Below, piece by piece: positions 24,401 through 34,831 of a stretch of 64,000 nt of DNA. Location: the NCBI GenBank assembly GCA_038533575.1, contig JBCAYL010000004.1:124001-188000 (forward strand), written 5' to 3'. The DNA is from Pseudomonadota bacterium (GTDB lineage: Bacteria > Pseudomonadota > Alphaproteobacteria > Rhodobacterales > Rhodobacteraceae). How positions within the stretch are numbered: the first letter of the stretch is position 1; the number at the start of each line of letters is the position of its first letter. Under the pieces are notes generated by a model. The model was given only the letters and a program-made list of their open reading frames with translations, was not told the DNA's origin and did not search any database. Position numbers and translations under genes: made by a program.

Positions 24401-26674
24401 TTAGTTCTCCACCTCGGTCCCGGTGAGGACGCCGTCGATGCGGGCCTTGGATTCCGGCGTCTTGGCGAGGCGCAAGAAGGCGGCGCGCTCTCGGTCGAGC
24501 ATGTCCTGCTCGCTTTGCTCGTGTGGGGTATCAGCGTCCGTGTTCACGACGATGGTGGCGATTTCCATGGCGGTCGTCTTGTTGTGCGGGGTGAACCAGC
24601 CCTTTGCGACGCCCTTGTCCATGAAGCTCTCCATCTCGGCGAGAATGCTCCTGCCAGGAAGCGTGAAGCGAGGCGCCTCGGGAGGCCGGTAGCCGGACCA
24701 GCCATCGATGCGCGCGGTGGCCGTTGTGATGAGCTTGTCTCGGTTCATGACCGTGGAATCGCGGCCTTCGAGGAAATACTTGAGCGGCGTGGCTTCCTCG
24801 GGCGAGGCTCCCGTCTTCCCGTAGCCCACCTGCATCCATGTTTCCCACGCGGCTTTCTCCGGGTCACCCGTGGCCTCCTGCCAGCGGAGGAACGTCTCCT
24901 TCACCCCGCCACCGGAGGGCACGAGGCCGACGCCCGCCTCCACGAGGCCCAGAACAGAATTCGCATGGGTGACGAGCGCGTCGCAGTGCATCAGCACTTC
25001 GAACCCACCGCCCAGAGCGAGGCCCGAGGGCGCGCCGATGACCGGGACAGGGGCGTATTTCAGGCGCAGGCAGGCCTGCTGAAAGTCGTGGAGGAACGCG
25101 TCCATGTCAGCCCAGTCACCGGCTTCGATGAACGCGGCAAAACGATTGAGATCCACGCCCGCCGAATAGTGCTGTGCATCGTTGTGGACGAGGATGCCGC
25201 GGCCGGGATCGTCTGCAGCGGCGTGGACAATTGCCATGCTTTCGCCCGTCAGAGCGTTGGCTTTCGAATGAAACTCGATGAGGCGGATCCCATCGAGATC
25301 CCAGAGCGACGCCGCCGCGTTCGTGGCCATCGGCGTGAGTGTCTTGCGCGTCAGGGAAAAGCGCTCCGTGCCCTCGGGAAGCGCGATCGGCCGGTAGCCA
25401 TCTGTCGTGCGGACCTGAAGCCTGCCATCGGCCTTGTAGAACGGTGCGGGGTTTTCGAGGGCAGGAGGGACGTCGGCTCCTGCTTCTCTGGCGAGCGTGA
25501 CCACCTCTCCCGCACCAAGGGCGTCGATCATCTCGAACGGGCCCCGGATCCAGTTGAAGCCCATCTTCATGGCGTCATCGATGTCCTGCGGGGTCTTCGT
25601 GACATCGGGCAGAAGCGACGCGGCGTAGGCCAGGACGCGGCCGAGGAAGTTGCGTGCAAAGCGCGTCTGCGCGTCGTCGCCGCGGATCAGGTCCGTCAGC
25701 GTCTCCGCGTTCTGCGCGAGCTGCTTGGCGGCATGCCGCGCTTTCGCGGGCAGCTCCACGACGCGCGGGCGCAGGGAGCCGTCGAGGTTCATCGCCATAT
25801 CGTCGCGGTAAAAACCGCCCTTGCCAGATTTCTGGCCGGTGAAGCCTTCGGCGATCATGGCGTCGATCATCGGCTTGGCCGGGTTGTTCGAGCGGCCCAC
25901 CGCGTGGAAGGGATCGCCCTCGGGGAGAATGTCGCCCAGCGTGTCGACGACGTCAGACATGAGGTCCACGCCGATGAGATCGTAGAGCCCGAAGACGCCG
26001 GTTTTCGGTATCCCCATGGGGCGCCCCATGATCGCGTCTGCTTCTTCGATGGTTAGGCCCTGCTTAAAGGCCTCGTCGAGACCCACTTGTAGCGCGAAGA
26101 CGCCGACCCGGTTGCCGAGAAATCCCGGGGTGTCTGCGCACGGCACGACGCCCTTGCCGAGGATCTCGTCGTTGTAGTGCGCAAGGCGGTCCATCGCATC
26201 TTGGCTCGTATGCGCGCCGCGTACGAGCTCGAGGAGACGCATGTAGCGCACCGGGTTGAAGTAGTGCGTGATGGCGAAGCGCTCTTGGAAGCTCTGCGAG
26301 CGGCCCTCTGTCAGAAGGCTGATCGGAATGGTGGACGTGTTCGACGTCACAAGGCAGCCGTCCGAGACGGTCGATTCAAGCCGCGCGTAGAGGTCACGCT
26401 TCAGGTCGAGGCGCTCCACGATGGCTTCCACGATCCAGTCGCATTCTCCGAGCTTGTCGAAATCGCTCTCAATCGTGCCGGTATGGATGCGTGAGAGGCA
26501 CTCTTTGGAGTGAAGGGCAGGGGGATCGGATTTCTTCAGGCGCTCAAGGGCGTAGTCCGTTGCCTCTTTGGTGAGATCGAGGAGGAGGACGTCCTGCCCA
26601 GCATTCGCGATTTGTCCCGCGATGCCCGAGCCCATGGTGCCCGCGCCGATGACGGCGATCTTATTGAAAGTCAT
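24401..26674 (-). CDS. 3-hydroxyacyl-CoA dehydrogenase/enoyl-CoA hydratase, FadN order
   Basis: A 757-residue bifunctional beta-oxidation protein. The NAD-binding 3-hydroxyacyl-CoA dehydrogenase domain comes first (GAGTMGSGIAG from about residue 9, THYFNPVRYM, GFLGNRVG), then a second dehydrogenase C-domain, then a C-terminal crotonase domain (GGGFEVLMHCDALV and VEAGVGLVPSGGG, keeping both catalytic glutamates). This is the order of FadN, reversed from FadB/FadJ. The ATG at 26672-26674 starts MTFNKIAVIGAG. It is transcribed in the same direction as tpa but 232 bp upstream, so is probably a separate unit. Confidence 0.92.
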   Translation of the reverse strand: MTFNKIAVIGAGTMGSGIAGQIANAGQDVLLLDLTKEATDYALERLKKSDPPALHSKECLSRIHTGTIESDFDKLGECDWIVEAIVERLDLKRDLYARLESTVSDGCLVTSNTSTIPISLLTEGRSQSFQERFAITHYFNPVRYMRLLELVRGAHTSQDAMDRLAHYNDEILGKGVVPCADTPGFLGNRVGVFALQVGLDEAFKQGLTIEEADAIMGRPMGIPKTGVFGLYDLIGVDLMSDVVDTLGDILPEGDPFHAVGRSNNPAKPMIDAMIAEGFTGQKSGKGGFYRDDMAMNLDGSLRPRVVELPAKARHAAKQLAQNAETLTDLIRGDDAQTRFARNFLGRVLAYAASLLPDVTKTPQDIDDAMKMGFNWIRGPFEMIDALGAGEVVTLAREAGADVPPALENPAPFYKADGRLQVRTTDGYRPIALPEGTERFSLTRKTLTPMATNAAASLWDLDGIRLIEFHSKANALTGESMAIVHAAADDPGRGILVHNDAQHYSAGVDLNRFAAFIEAGDWADMDAFLHDFQQACLRLKYAPVPVIGAPSGLALGGGFEVLMHCDALVTHANSVLGLVEAGVGLVPSGGGVKETFLRWQEATGDPEKAAWETWMQVGYGKTGASPEEATPLKYFLEGRDSTVMNRDKLITTATARIDGWSGYRPPEAPRFTLPGRSILAEMESFMDKGVAKGWFTPHNKTTAMEIATIVVNTDADTPHEQSEQDMLDRERAAFLRLAKTPESKARIDGVLTGTEVEN

Positions 26675-26839
26675 GGTTGAGTTCCTTGGTTCGGGCAACG
26701 TCCCGCAAGTGATGCCCGCGAGCGTTCACAACAGCAAGCCGGGCACCAGGGACGAGCAGAGGCGACCGGTGGGCTGGGATCTCCGCGGTGGCGTGGTGCT
26801 CCATCGTCTCTGATCAAGAAGGCGAGCACGACATCGAGG

Positions 26840-27646
26840 CTAGGCCGCGGTGCGCTGTGTTTCGAGGAAGCGGCGCAGGGGCTGTGTCACCTCCCACGGT
26901 TGCTCGGTGATGGACATGTGGCCCGAGTGGGGGATCTCCGAGAGCATGCCGCCCAAGGCTTCGTGCAGTTTGCGACCCGCTTTGATCGGGGTCATCTTGT
27001 CTTCGCCGCTCAGGATGCAGAGCGTCGGGCAGGTGATCTGGGCAGCCGCCTCCGCGCCGCCCCGGTACTCATTGCACGCGTTCAGGTCCGCGAAGAGGGC
27101 GCCCGGGCGATTGGATGCCATGAGCTGCCCGCCCATGATCATGTGGCTTGCGCCCGGCATGGTGTGGTCGTGGACATGGCCCGTGGCGCCATGTCCCCAA
27201 TCCATCATGGCTTTGATCGCCTTTGGTTCCTTGTTCTCCGCGAGACCGAGCAAGTAGTCATTGACCGGAATGGCGAGGGCGCTGGCAATGAATGTCGCAG
27301 AGCGCACCTTCCGGGGGAAACGCGCGGCGAGCTCCAGGGCCACGAGGGCGCCTTGCGAATGCCCTGCGATGTGCGCCTTCTCGATGCCGGCTGCCTCCAT
27401 GAACTCTGCGAGCCAATCGGCCATGGCTTCAATGGACGCGAGCGGCGCGCCGTCCGACTGGCCATGGCCGGGAAAATCTGGCGTGATCGCTTGCCAGCCA
27501 CGATTGGCGAGGAAGCGATGCTGAAGCATGAAGCCGAGGTGGTTTTGCCCCGAGCCGTGGATGAAGAGGATCACATCGCCAGAGGGATCGAAAGCGCGCC
27601 CACCGGTGGACGCGAAGATCTCTGTGCCTTGGACTTGGAGTTTCAT
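26840..27646 (-). CDS. Alpha/beta-hydrolase coupled to metY
   Basis: A 268-residue alpha/beta-hydrolase with an oxyanion segment HGSGQNH at 30-36, a nucleophile Ser97 in GHSQG, an acid residue likely in LSGEDK and a final histidine in PHSGHM. The substrate is unknown. The start ATG shares ATGA with the metY stop, so the two are co-translated. A link to acylated amino acid metabolism is possible but is inference from that overlap only. There is no signal peptide. Confidence 0.87.
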   Translation of the reverse strand: MKLQVQGTEIFASTGGRAFDPSGDVILFIHGSGQNHLGFMLQHRFLANRGWQAITPDFPGHGQSDGAPLASIEAMADWLAEFMEAAGIEKAHIAGHSQGALVALELAARFPRKVRSATFIASALAIPVNDYLLGLAENKEPKAIKAMMDWGHGATGHVHDHTMPGASHMIMGGQLMASNRPGALFADLNACNEYRGGAEAAAQITCPTLCILSGEDKMTPIKAGRKLHEALGGMLSEIPHSGHMSITEQPWEVTQPLRRFLETQRTAA

Positions 27647-28953
27647 TCCGCGGCCACCTTCGGTGCGGCGCGGCCTGCGGCCTTCAGTGCTTGCGTGAAA
27701 TCAGCGGCGATGTCGTCGAAATCTTCGAGACCCACCGAGATACGGACGAGATCGTCGGTCAGGCCGGCGGCCTCCATGGCCTCCGCCGTGATGTGGCTGT
27801 GGGTGGTCGAGCCCGGGTGGATGACCAAGGTCTTCGCATCGCCGACATTGGCGAGATGAGACGCGAGGCCCACACTCTCGATGAAGGCCGAGGCCGCCGC
27901 ACGCCCTCCGCGCACGCCCATCGAAATGATCGAGCCCTGGCCCTTGGGCATCAGCCGCAGGGCCGTCTCGTGGTCAGGATGGTCCGACAGGGCAGGGTGT
28001 TTGACCCAGCTGACCTGCTCATGGGCCGCCAGGAATTCCAGCATCCTGGCGGTGTTCGACATATGCCGCTCCATGCGGAGCGGGAGCGTTTCGATGCCCT
28101 GCAGGATGTAGAAGGCGTTCTGCGGTGCAAGGCAGGGACCGGCATTCATCATGCCTTCGGTTCTCACCCGCGTGGAGAAAGCCATGGGGCCGAATTCTTC
28201 CCAAAGGTTCACGCCTTGGTAGCCAAAGTGCGCTTCCGTCATCGTCGGGAATTTCCCGGGCGTCACGCCCCAGTCAAAGTTGCCGCCGTCGATCACGGCG
28301 CCACCGAGAGCGACGCCATGTCCGCCCATCCACTTGGTTAGTGAATGGATCACGATGTTGGCCCCGTGCTCGATGGGCTTGATCATCCAGGGCGTGTTGA
28401 ACGTCGCGTCGATGACGAGAGGCACATTCGCCTCCTTGGTGACCTTGGCCACCGCGGGCACGTCCATGATGTCCATGCCCGGATTTCCGATCACCTCGCC
28501 AAACACCATCTTCGTGTTCGTGCGGATCGCACCACGGATGGCCTCGGGGTCTCGCGGCGAGACGAAGGTCGTCTCGATGCCGTAGCGCGAGAGCGTGTGT
28601 TGGAAGAGGTTGATGTTGGCCCCGTACATTTGCGAGGAGGCCACGACGTGATCTCCCGCAGAGCAGATCGCGAGGACCGTGACAAAAAGCGCAGACATGC
28701 CGGAGGCCGTCGCGACCGCAGCAACGCCCCCATCGAGCGCCGCAAGCCGCTGCTCCAGGACGGCGACCGTCGGGTTCGTGAGACGCGTGTAGATGTGTCC
28801 GCCGATCTCCATGTTGAAGAGGGCCGCCGCCTGTTCGGTATCCTGAAACACGTAAGAGGTCGTCTGATGGATCGGCACAGCCCGCGAGCCGAAGCGGCTA
28901 TCGGGCGACTGCCCTGCATGCAGGCTCAGCGTATCGAACTTGTAATCGGCCAT
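27643..28953 (-). CDS. metY: O-acetylhomoserine sulfhydrylase (Cys/Met metabolism PLP enzyme)
   Basis: Makes homocysteine (or methionine) from O-acetylhomoserine and sulfide (or methanethiol). It is 436 residues, the length of MetY rather than of the ~390-residue MetB/MetZ group. It has [22 protein letters not shown] near 55-76, the PLP lysine Lys207 in [11 protein letters not shown] and the long insertion with PGKFPTMTE typical of MetY. The ATG at 28951-28953 follows CGAGGAGAAACCC. The first gene of a two-gene unit, divergent from betB. I looked for a SAM-II riboswitch in the leader and did not find one. Confidence 0.9.
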   Translation of the reverse strand: MADYKFDTLSLHAGQSPDSRFGSRAVPIHQTTSYVFQDTEQAAALFNMEIGGHIYTRLTNPTVAVLEQRLAALDGGVAAVATASGMSALFVTVLAICSAGDHVVASSQMYGANINLFQHTLSRYGIETTFVSPRDPEAIRGAIRTNTKMVFGEVIGNPGMDIMDVPAVAKVTKEANVPLVIDATFNTPWMIKPIEHGANIVIHSLTKWMGGHGVALGGAVIDGGNFDWGVTPGKFPTMTEAHFGYQGVNLWEEFGPMAFSTRVRTEGMMNAGPCLAPQNAFYILQGIETLPLRMERHMSNTARMLEFLAAHEQVSWVKHPALSDHPDHETALRLMPKGQGSIISMGVRGGRAAASAFIESVGLASHLANVGDAKTLVIHPGSTTHSHITAEAMEAAGLTDDLVRISVGLEDFDDIAADFTQALKAAGRAAPKVAAE

Positions 28954-29129
28954 GGGTTTCTCCTCGGGCGGAAACTGCACCGTGTATTGCCCATCTCTGC
29001 GAAGCGGAGCAAGGGGCGGCGATGTACGAAAGAGCCGCGGACGGCCGGTCAAAGCGCTGCGGATTTTTCAGCTTTCGTCCCGGCGCGATCCGGGCTTCTT
29101 TGGGCGCGAGCATCCTGGAGAGCGCCGCA

Positions 29130-30584
29130 ATGATAGATCCGCAGCCCAAAGCCTCCCACTTCGTGAACGGCGCATACCTCGAAGACACCGCCGGTGACGT
29201 GATCGATGTGGTCTATGCCTTTACCGGAGAGAAGATCGCCCACGTTCACGCAGCGACGCCGACCGTGATCGACGCGGCGATCGAGGCAGCGCGCGCGGCC
29301 CAGCCAGCGTGGGCCGCCATGACGGGCACGGAGCGTGGCCGCATCCTGCGCCGTGCGGCGGATATGATCCGTGAGCGAAATCGCGAGCTGTCGATCCTCG
29401 AGACCTTTGACACGGGCAAGCCGCTGCAAGAGACGCTGGAAGTCGATGCAACGTCCGCCGCCGATGCGCTGGAGTACTTTGGCGGGCTCGCGGGAGCACT
29501 GACAGGCGAGCACATCCCCTTGGGCTGCGACTGGGCTTATACCGTCCGCACGCCCCTCGGTGTCTGTGTCGGTATCGGTGCGTGGAATTACCCGACACAG
29601 ATCGCCGCGTGGAAAGGCGCGCCTGCGCTTTGCTGCGGGAACGCGATGATCTTCAAGCCTTCCGAAGTCACGCCGCTTTGCGCGTTGAAACTGGCGGAAA
29701 TTCTCTGTGACGCGGGCCTGCCGCCCGGGCTCTACAATGTTGTGCAAGGCATGGGCGCTGTCGGAAGTGCGCTCGTGGAAGACCCCCGCGTGGCCAAGGT
29801 TTCACTGACGGGATCGGCGCCGACGGGCAAACGCGTCTACGAAGCGGCTGCGGCGGGCATGAAGCACGTGACGATGGAACTCGGGGGCAAGAGCCCCCTG
29901 ATCGTCTTTGACGACGCGAATGTGGACGATGCCGTCTCTGGCGCGATCCTGGGGAACTTCTACTCCTCGGGGCAGGTCTGTTCGAACGGCACGCGCGTCT
30001 TTGTGCAAGGGGGGATCAAGGATGCCTTCTTGGCGTGTCTGAAGGAGCGCGTCGAAGGGGCCAGGCTGGGCGATCCCATGGATGAAGACACGAACTTCGG
30101 GCCCATGGTGTCAGAGCGCCAGCTCCGGATCGTGGAGGGCTTCATCGAGGCAGGGCAGAAGGAGGGGGCAACGCTCCTGACCGGCGGAAAGCGCGCTGAC
30201 CTTCCCGGATACTTCCTCGAGCCCACGATCTTCACAGACGTCACGGATGACATGACGATCGCACGGGAAGAGATTTTCGGGCCTGTACTCTCGGTGCTCG
30301 ACTTCGAAACGGAGGAAGAGGTGATCCGGAGGGCAAATGACACTGACCTCGGGCTCGCGGGCGGCGTTTTCACGACGGACCTCGCCCGTGCGCACCGTGT
30401 CGTGGGCGCGCTTGAGGCGGGAACCTGCTGGATCAACCAGTACAATCCTGCTCCGGTCGAAATGCCCTTCGGCGGCATGAAGGGCTCCGGGCTCGGGCGA
30501 GAGAACTCGAAGGCCGCGATCGAACATTATTCCCAGCTCAAGACCATCTATGTCGGCATGGGCGCGGTCGAGGCGCCGTTCTAG
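29130..30584 (+). CDS. betB: Betaine aldehyde dehydrogenase
   Basis: Oxidises betaine aldehyde to glycine betaine with NAD+. The 484 residues match BetB: Asn153 in AWNYPTQIA, the glutamate Glu250 in MELGGKSP, the nucleophile Cys284 in [12 protein letters not shown], and [12 protein letters not shown] near the C-terminus. The ATG at 29130 follows CTGGAG; upstream in-frame codons are not conserved in appearance. The stop abuts the GTG start of betA, so the pair is one unit. No betI or choline transporter is next to it. Confidence 0.93.
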   Translation: MIDPQPKASHFVNGAYLEDTAGDVIDVVYAFTGEKIAHVHAATPTVIDAAIEAARAAQPAWAAMTGTERGRILRRAADMIRERNRELSILETFDTGKPLQETLEVDATSAADALEYFGGLAGALTGEHIPLGCDWAYTVRTPLGVCVGIGAWNYPTQIAAWKGAPALCCGNAMIFKPSEVTPLCALKLAEILCDAGLPPGLYNVVQGMGAVGSALVEDPRVAKVSLTGSAPTGKRVYEAAAAGMKHVTMELGGKSPLIVFDDANVDDAVSGAILGNFYSSGQVCSNGTRVFVQGGIKDAFLACLKERVEGARLGDPMDEDTNFGPMVSERQLRIVEGFIEAGQKEGATLLTGGKRADLPGYFLEPTIFTDVTDDMTIAREEIFGPVLSVLDFETEEEVIRRANDTDLGLAGGVFTTDLARAHRVVGALEAGTCWINQYNPAPVEMPFGGMKGSGLGRENSKAAIEHYSQLKTIYVGMGAVEAPF

Positions 30585-32219
30585 GTGGAGGCCGACTACG
30601 TCATCGTTGGCGCAGGCTCAGCAGGCTGCGCGCTGGCGTTCCGACTGACCGAGGCCGGCCATTCGGTCGCCGTAGTCGAATACGGCGGCTCTGATCGGGG
30701 GCCGCTCATCAACATGCCCGGCGCGCTGTCTTATCCCATGAACATGAAGCGCTACGACTGGGGGTATCGAACAGAGCCCGAGCCCCATCTCGGTGGTCGT
30801 CGCCTGGCATGTCCGCGTGGGAAGGTCTTGGGCGGATCGTCTTCGATCAACGGCATGATCTACGTGCGCGGGCACGCGAAAGACTTCGATCATTGGCGGG
30901 ATCAAGGCGCGGAGGGTTGGGGCTACGCCGATGTCCTTCCGTACTTCAATCGCATGGAGCACTGGCACGGCGGCGAGACACCGGAATGGCGCGGCACGAA
31001 GGGCCCGCTTCACGTGACCCGCGGTGCCGGGGACAATCCGCTCGTTAAAGCCTTCCTCGCGGCAGGCAGGGAGGCAGGCTACGAGGCGACGAGCGACTAC
31101 AATGGCGAGCAGCAAGAAGGCTTCGGCCCCTTCGACCGCACGATCTGGGAGGGCGAGCGGTGGTCAGCTGCAAAAGCCTACCTGCGCCCGGCACAAGCCA
31201 CGGGGCGGTGCCTCGTGGCCCAGGGGCTCGCGCATCGCATCGCCATGGACGGCGCGCGCGCCACGGGCGTCGACATGGGCAGCTACACCATCAAGGCCCG
31301 CTCCGAGGTGATCATTGCAGCATCCGCGATCAATGCGCCAAAGCTCCTGATGCTTTCGGGCATCGGACCCGCGGCACACCTGGCGGATCATGGGATCACG
31401 CCGGTCGCGGATCGCCCGGGCGTTGGCCAGAACCTCCAGGACCACCTTGAACTCTATATCCAGATGGCGGCCTCTCAGCCTGTCTCCCTTTTCAAGTACT
31501 GGAACCTTCTGGGCAAAGCATATGTGGGCGCGCGTTGGCTGCTGACGAAAACCGGTCCCGGTGCTTCGAATGGCTTCGAGGCTGCGGCTTTCATCCGGTC
31601 CGCGCCGGGCGTGGATTATCCGGACTTGCAGTACCACTTCTTACCCATGGCCGTGCGCTACGACGGGCGTGCAGCTGCCGAGGGGCATGGCTTTCAGGCC
31701 CATGTGGGCCCCATGCGCTCGCCCTCTCGCGGCAGTGTGACGCTGCGCTCCAAAGATCCCGACGCCGCCCCGAAGATCGCTTTCAACTACATGGCTCACG
31801 AACAGGACTGGCAGGATTTCCGAAAAGGCATTCGGTTGACGCGGGAGATCTTCGGCCAGCCAGCCTTCGCCGAGTTCGCGAAGCACGAGATCCAACCCGG
31901 CGCAGACGCTCAGTCGGACGAGGACTTGGACGCGTTCATTCGTGACCACGTCGAAAGCGCGTATCATCCCTGCGGGACCTGCAAGATGGGCCGCGCGGAC
32001 GATCCCATGGCCGTGGTCGATCCGGATTGCCGCGTCATAGGAGCAGAGCGTTTGCGCGTTGCCGACAGCTCCATCTTTCCTCGGATCACTAACGGCAATC
32101 TGAATGCGCCCTCGATCATGGTGGGGGAAAAAGCCGCCGATCATATCCTTGGCCGCAGTCTGCCCGCTTCAAATGCGGAACCTTGGGAGCATCCATCGTG
32201 GCAACACTCGCAACGCTAG
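30585..32219 (+). CDS. betA: Choline dehydrogenase
   Basis: A membrane-associated GMC flavoprotein that oxidises choline to betaine aldehyde. It is 544 residues, with [10 protein letters not shown] at 8-17, [20 protein letters not shown]-type signature near 80-100, catalytic histidine in [10 protein letters not shown] and the partner asparagine in [10 protein letters not shown]. The start is GTG at 30585, immediately after the betB TAG, with GAGG upstream in the betB end. Context with betB makes choline the substrate. The last dozen residues (HPSWQHSQR) look like an unconserved tail. Confidence 0.92.
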   Translation: MEADYVIVGAGSAGCALAFRLTEAGHSVAVVEYGGSDRGPLINMPGALSYPMNMKRYDWGYRTEPEPHLGGRRLACPRGKVLGGSSSINGMIYVRGHAKDFDHWRDQGAEGWGYADVLPYFNRMEHWHGGETPEWRGTKGPLHVTRGAGDNPLVKAFLAAGREAGYEATSDYNGEQQEGFGPFDRTIWEGERWSAAKAYLRPAQATGRCLVAQGLAHRIAMDGARATGVDMGSYTIKARSEVIIAASAINAPKLLMLSGIGPAAHLADHGITPVADRPGVGQNLQDHLELYIQMAASQPVSLFKYWNLLGKAYVGARWLLTKTGPGASNGFEAAAFIRSAPGVDYPDLQYHFLPMAVRYDGRAAAEGHGFQAHVGPMRSPSRGSVTLRSKDPDAAPKIAFNYMAHEQDWQDFRKGIRLTREIFGQPAFAEFAKHEIQPGADAQSDEDLDAFIRDHVESAYHPCGTCKMGRADDPMAVVDPDCRVIGAERLRVADSSIFPRITNGNLNAPSIMVGEKAADHILGRSLPASNAEPWEHPSWQHSQR

Positions 32220-32351
32220 GGCGCATCCTGCCCCAAGTGGATGAGAGCACCGTTTGTAAGGGCCCGAGCCGTGGAAGTCGCACCGCTGAGGGCATCCTCG
32301 CTTGCCGGTGATCCCTTCCGTCTCTAGCAAAGCGGAAAACGGAGATACGCG

Positions 32352-33269
32352 ATGCTTGCAGTAGGCGGAGAGAACCTGATCGACTTCGTGCAGGAGGAGG
32401 ATGGGCGAGATCCACCTGCCTACATTGCCCATCCGGGCGGCTCCCCGATGAACGTTGCGATGGCCGCTGCACGGCAGGGCATGGAGACGCATTATCTCAC
32501 GCCCGTCAGCCAGGACAGCTTGGGCTCCCTCATTGCCGCGCGCCTCGAAGCGGACAACGTGCACCTCGCCACGCCACGCCGTCCCGAGCCCACGTCTCTC
32601 GCGGTCGTCTCTCTTGAAGAGGGGGCTGCGACTTATGAGTTTTATCGCGATGGTACAGCCGAGCGGCAGGTGAGCGTGTCGCAGCTAGAAGCTGCTGCGC
32701 CACAGGGCATGACCGTGTTTCACATCGGCTCACTCGCGGTCACAGGCGGAGAAGACGCGCCCGCATACGAGAGTTTTCACAGGGCCTGTTTCGAGCGGGG
32801 GCTGCTCACGAGCTACGATCCCAATGTTCGGCCTTCGCTCACGCCTGACAAAGAGGGGTTCATCGCACGGCTCGAGCGCATCGCGACCCATACAACGCTC
32901 CTAAAGCTCTCGGACGAGGATTTGCACTGGCTCTATCCCCACATGACCGAAGCAGACGCATTTCAACGGCTGGCAGCCCTCTCCGGTGCGCCGGTGGTCG
33001 TCCTGACGCGGGGGCCTGACGGCGCGATGGGGCGCGCCGGGGATGCCCATGCCGAGGTGCCCGCGGCGCCGGTCGACCCGCTCGTCGATACCGTAGGTGC
33101 CGGCGACACCTTCATGGCGACACTGATCCGCCAGCTCGCCGAGCGGAAAGGCAACTACGCGATTGGCGAAGATGCCCTCCGCGCCATTCTGACCACGGCG
33201 TCGCGCGCTGCGGCGATCAATTGCACCCGTGCGGGCTGCAACCCGCCGACGCTGGCGGAGCTTGGCTAG
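32352..33269 (+). CDS. PfkB-family sugar kinase (fructokinase-like)
   Basis: A 305-residue ribokinase-superfamily kinase. The N-terminal GGENLIDFVQ and GGSPMNVAMAAARQG are the substrate-side signature. DTVGAGDTFMA near the C-terminus carries the catalytic aspartate and the anion hole. SYDPNVRPSL is typical of fructokinases. The start ATG follows CGGAGATACGCG. It is 132 bp after betA and may be its own unit. The stop TAG shares CTAG with the convergent membrane protein gene. The sugar is not certain. Confidence 0.88.
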   Translation: MLAVGGENLIDFVQEEDGRDPPAYIAHPGGSPMNVAMAAARQGMETHYLTPVSQDSLGSLIAARLEADNVHLATPRRPEPTSLAVVSLEEGAATYEFYRDGTAERQVSVSQLEAAAPQGMTVFHIGSLAVTGGEDAPAYESFHRACFERGLLTSYDPNVRPSLTPDKEGFIARLERIATHTTLLKLSDEDLHWLYPHMTEADAFQRLAALSGAPVVVLTRGPDGAMGRAGDAHAEVPAAPVDPLVDTVGAGDTFMATLIRQLAERKGNYAIGEDALRAILTTASRAAAINCTRAGCNPPTLAELG

Positions 33270-34306
33270 AGCGTCAGGTGCGATTGGGCCCATCGCACGA
33301 ACATGATGGTCAGGACGATGCGTATGAGGTGATGCGCGGTGATGATGACGGGGCTAATATCGAGCGAGAGCGCGATGAGCCCCATCTCCGCCACGCCGCC
33401 CGGGGCAAAACTGATGAACGCCTCATCGAAACCGAGTGGTGTATTGCGCGCGACGGCCGACGCAATCAGCGCGGCGGCGGCAAACATCGCGCCGACGGCT
33501 ACCATCGTCAGCCCAAATGCGCGACCGAGAACCCTTGGCGTGGCACCGGCAAACTGGGTGGCAAGGCTCGTCCCGACGACGAGCTGAGCCAAAGCCACCA
33601 ACCAGGCAGGGCTTTCGAGCGCCATGAGCCCCGCACCGTGCAGAGCGGCGGCAACGAGAAGCGGGCCTGTCAGATGGCCGGCGGGAAGACGGACGAGGCG
33701 GCTGAGCGACAATCCCGCGAGGGTGACCGCGACGAGGCCCAAAACATCCGTCAGGCCCCCGCCACCCGACGCCAACGCCAGCCCTGAAGAGCTCCCGACC
33801 AATTCCCCGGAAAACACGGCGAAAAGAAGCGGCACCGTGAAGACGACGATCACGATGCGAGCGAAGTGATGCACGGTGAGGAGCATGACATCCCCACCAG
33901 CCTTTTCGCCGAGGGCGACGCCTTCGATCAGCCCACCCGGCATGGAGCCGTAAAGAGATGTGACACGGTCGTAGCCGCCAAGCCTGCGATAAACGAGATA
34001 GCCGGCGAGATGCGCAACGACGACAAAAAGACCGACGCCGAGGAGCGACACCCAGAGAGACGGCAGGATACCGACGAGCTCCGGGGTGAAGCCTGCGCCG
34101 ATGAGGGCACCGATCCCGCCGACAAATGCAAATCGCAGGGACGTCGGAAATTCGAGTGTGGCTCGACCGGAGGCACCCTGCCAGATCACCAAGGGGGCCA
34201 CGGCCACGAGCGCGCCCAGCAGAAACGGCATTGGCAGTCCGGCCACTGAGGCGAGATATCCACCCACCGCGCCCAAGGCGAGATGGGCCAGGAGTGACAG
34301 GATCAC
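33266..34306 (-). CDS. AbrB-type (duplicated) integral membrane protein
   Basis: A 346-residue hydrophobic protein with about ten membrane segments in two related halves. Each half begins with a GxxxGYLxxxxGLPMPFLLGAL-like pattern (residues 14-35) or its counterpart near LGVGLFVVVAHLAGYLV. It matches the family named AbrB in Gram-negatives, which are membrane proteins and not the transcription factor AbrB. A transport role is likely but undefined. The start is GTG at 34304-34306, overlapping the stop of the small upstream gene as GTGA. Confidence 0.8.
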   Translation of the reverse strand: MILSLLAHLALGAVGGYLASVAGLPMPFLLGALVAVAPLVIWQGASGRATLEFPTSLRFAFVGGIGALIGAGFTPELVGILPSLWVSLLGVGLFVVVAHLAGYLVYRRLGGYDRVTSLYGSMPGGLIEGVALGEKAGGDVMLLTVHHFARIVIVVFTVPLLFAVFSGELVGSSSGLALASGGGGLTDVLGLVAVTLAGLSLSRLVRLPAGHLTGPLLVAAALHGAGLMALESPAWLVALAQLVVGTSLATQFAGATPRVLGRAFGLTMVAVGAMFAAAALIASAVARNTPLGFDEAFISFAPGGVAEMGLIALSLDISPVIITAHHLIRIVLTIMFVRWAQSHLTL

Positions 34307-34731
34307 CGCTTGATCGGCGTCTTGAGCGCCTCACTGGCCTGTCGCATGCGCCGCACGCTTTGCTCTGCGCCCACCGCGTCCCGGATGAGCACGAAGGTGC
34401 CGTGCTCCCAGGGTGAGTTCGGGATCGTCCACGTCCCCTGAACCCGGGTGAATTGCGGGTCGATCTTGCCCTCGTATTCGATCCGTGGCGCGTCGATGTC
34501 GGAGTAGTTCTTCGTGAAACGGACGATGCGCCCTTCGCGGACACCGATGATGCCTGCGATCAGGCTGTCGATGTCCACGTCAGAGAAGCTGTTGGGCTCT
34601 ATGGTTTCCCCCGAAAGATCGCCACTGTCATCAACGAGCGTCGCATTGAAGGCCACGGGCGGCAGCGCGCGGGTGACGTAGTTGTATCGCCCCATCCAGG
34701 GCCCGGTCAGGCGCAGGCGCTTCGTATCCAT
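34303..34731 (-). CDS. Unknown 142-residue beta-rich protein
   Basis: I do not recognise the family. The sequence is soluble and beta-rich: it opens GPWMGRYNYVTRALPP, has LSGETIEPNSF at about 38-48 and closes with TRVQGTWTIPNSPWEHGTFVLIRD. The GxW-like opening and alternating pattern would fit a small calycin- or avidin-like barrel, which is a guess from pattern only. There is no signal peptide or membrane segment. It overlaps the membrane protein gene by 4 bp, so the two are co-translated and may work together. Confidence 0.7.
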   Translation of the reverse strand: MDTKRLRLTGPWMGRYNYVTRALPPVAFNATLVDDSGDLSGETIEPNSFSDVDIDSLIAGIIGVREGRIVRFTKNYSDIDAPRIEYEGKIDPQFTRVQGTWTIPNSPWEHGTFVLIRDAVGAEQSVRRMRQASEALKTPIKR

Positions 34732-34758
34732 CCGTCTATCCTACTCGCGCATGCAGGA

Positions 34759-34781
34759 ATGCCTATAGATATCATGCCTAT
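34759..34781. promoter_or_regulatory. Direct repeat in the divergent region before the M19 cluster
   Basis: ATGCCTAT occurs twice, 15 bp apart (34759-34766 and 34774-34781), in an AT-rich patch containing GATATC between the divergent genes starting at 34731 and 34832. It could be a regulator site for either unit. Chance cannot be excluded. Confidence 0.25.
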
Positions 34782-34831
34782 TGCATTATCGGGCTTGCCT
34801 GCGTCGGCGCCTCCGCGCCACTGTCCGCGGT

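Noticed and set aside
24152-26056. A 634-codon plus-strand frame over the fadN-like gene
   Set aside because: Antisense to a well-recognised bifunctional protein and without motifs; high-GC codon bias keeps the opposite frame open.
28954-29129. Possible SAM-II riboswitch in the metY leader
   Set aside because: The conserved loop sequences and pseudoknot elements of SAM-II as I know them are not present; only a weak imperfect stem is visible.
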